The translations under genes and the position numbers were made by a program. Positions 6,029 to 6,727 of a stretch of 6,727 nucleotides of DNA are shown piece by piece. Source of the stretch: JBAVEL01 sp049587715. GTDB taxonomy: Bacteria; Bacteroidota; Ignavibacteria; UBA10030; UBA6906. Location: contig JBAVEL010000098.1 of assembly GCA_049587715.1 (NCBI GenBank), positions 1 to 6,727 of the forward strand, read 5' to 3'. The notes under the pieces are model-generated. The model had not been told where the DNA came from, searched no databases, and saw only the letters and a program-made list of their open reading frames with translations. How positions within the stretch are numbered: position 1 is the stretch's first letter; each line of letters opens with the position of its first letter.

Positions 6029-6727
6029 ATGAGAAAGGGTTTCTCGACGACCACCGTCGTGCTGCTCGTGGCGGCCAGCCTGGTGGCGGGATCGGCCCTG
6101 AACAGCGTGTTCTCCGGCGACAACATCTACGAACAGCTCAACAAGTTCAAGGATGTGCTCAGCCTGGCGGACAAGTTCTATGTGGAAGACATCGACACGC
6201 AGAAACTCACCGAGGCAGCCATCGGCGGGCTCCTCGGGGAGCTGGATCCCCACTCCGTCTACATTCCCGCCTCCCAGCTTCCCCGGGTGACGGAGGAGTT
6301 CCAGGGGAGTTTCGAGGGAATCGGCATCGAGTTTCAGATCCTGAACGACACCCTGCTGGTGGTGTGGTCCATCGCGGGGGGTCCCTCCGAGGCGCTCGGC
6401 ATCATGGCGGGGGACAAGATTGTACGCATCGACGATTCGTCCGCGGTGAAGATAACCGAAGCGGAGGTCCGGCGGAAGCTGCGCGGTCCCAAGGGGACAA
6501 AGGTGCGGGTGTCGATCCACCGGCCGGGCATGGCAGGGCTCCTGGAGTTCGAGATCACGCGCGACAAGATCCCGCTGGCCACGGTGGACGCGTCCTTCAT
6601 GCTGGATGACGAGACCGGCTACATGACGGTGACCCGGTTTGCCGCCACCACCCACACGGAGTTCGTGGACGGGCTGACGCGCCTGAAGCAGCAGGGCCTC
6701 AAACGCCTGGTTCTGGACCTGCGGGGG
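6029..6727 (+). CDS. S41 C-terminal processing protease, N-terminal part
   Basis: This is the first 233 residues of a tail-specific (CtpA/Prc-like) serine protease that acts outside the cytoplasmic membrane. The frame runs open to the right edge. Residues 1-28 form a signal peptide or membrane anchor: basic MRKG, then a hydrophobic stretch of about 7-24. The pre-PDZ helix region has IYEQLNKFKDVLSLADKFYV and the family block GGLLGELDPHSVYIP (66-80). A PDZ domain covers about 94-168 (FEGIGIEFQIL, then GGPSEALGIMAGDKIVRIDD, then RKLRGPKGTKVRVSI). Residues 197-232 (TGYMTVTRFAATTHTEF, then RLVLDLRG) begin the protease core. The catalytic serine and lysine lie beyond the window, so activity cannot be checked. 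ATG 6029 is preceded by a purine-rich site (AAGGAAAGG at 6013-6021, 7 bases upstream) and by its own promoter, so it starts a separate transcription unit. Confidence 0.93.
   Translation, partial: MRKGFSTTTVVLLVAASLVAGSALNSVFSGDNIYEQLNKFKDVLSLADKFYVEDIDTQKLTEAAIGGLLGELDPHSVYIPASQLPRVTEEFQGSFEGIGIEFQILNDTLLVVWSIAGGPSEALGIMAGDKIVRIDDSSAVKITEAEVRRKLRGPKGTKVRVSIHRPGMAGLLEFEITRDKIPLATVDASFMLDDETGYMTVTRFAATTHTEFVDGLTRLKQQGLKRLVLDLRG

Noticed and set aside
4865..6655. A 596-codon minus-strand frame across the glycosyltransferase and protease genes
   Set aside because: It crosses the sense genes and the clear promoter, and its translation shows no family signature. I treat it as a GC-bias shadow.
1..6727. 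A search for a hidden defence system, CRISPR array, transposon or tRNA
   Set aside because: I saw no direct repeats with spacers, no terminal inverted repeats, no transposase or nuclease motifs and no cloverleaf sequence by eye. The genes are ordinary housekeeping and carbohydrate enzymes.

Overview
This is a GC-rich bacterial window with six protein genes, all read left to right, plus one probable small gene. It looks like chromosomal housekeeping DNA. I see no mobile element, CRISPR array, rRNA or tRNA. The LysRS C-terminal region reads ELCNAFSELNDP, then DEDYLRALEYGMPP, then FPQMKPE. From memory this wording is typical of the Bacteroidota/Chlorobiota (FCB) side of the LysRS tree. The S41 protease phrase GGPSEALGIMAGDKI points the same way. 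Good Shine-Dalgarno sequences (GGAGG type) precede several genes and the one clear promoter is an ordinary sigma-70 type, which fits a GC-rich Chlorobi/Ignavibacteria-like or related FCB lineage better than Bacteroidota proper. This placement is an inference and not a firm identification.

Layout. Positions 2-454 hold the 3' part of scpB (chromosome segregation/condensation protein B), entering from the left edge. It overlaps by GTGA the start of an RsuA/RluB-family rRNA pseudouridine synthase (451-1194). Directly after that stop, in the same frame, is an unlisted 64-codon cysteine-rich small ORF (1195-1389). Its only possible start is a CTG sitting behind a strong Shine-Dalgarno. Next is lysS, class II lysyl-tRNA synthetase (about 1431-2996). 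A GH57 alpha-glucan enzyme (3042-5162) follows and overlaps by ATGA a family 2 glycosyltransferase (5159-5902). A short intergenic region (5903-6028) has a near-consensus sigma-70 promoter and a GC-rich leader. It is followed by the N-terminal half of a secreted S41 C-terminal processing protease with a PDZ domain (6029 to the right edge).

How they work together. scpB and the pseudouridine synthase form a widespread housekeeping pair, and lysS continues the information-processing theme. The GH57 enzyme and the glycosyltransferase are translationally coupled and probably form a small carbohydrate module read through from upstream. The protease begins a new transcription unit. The most unusual item is the cysteine-rich small ORF. 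Otherwise the window is ordinary, and I found no convincing new multi-gene system.
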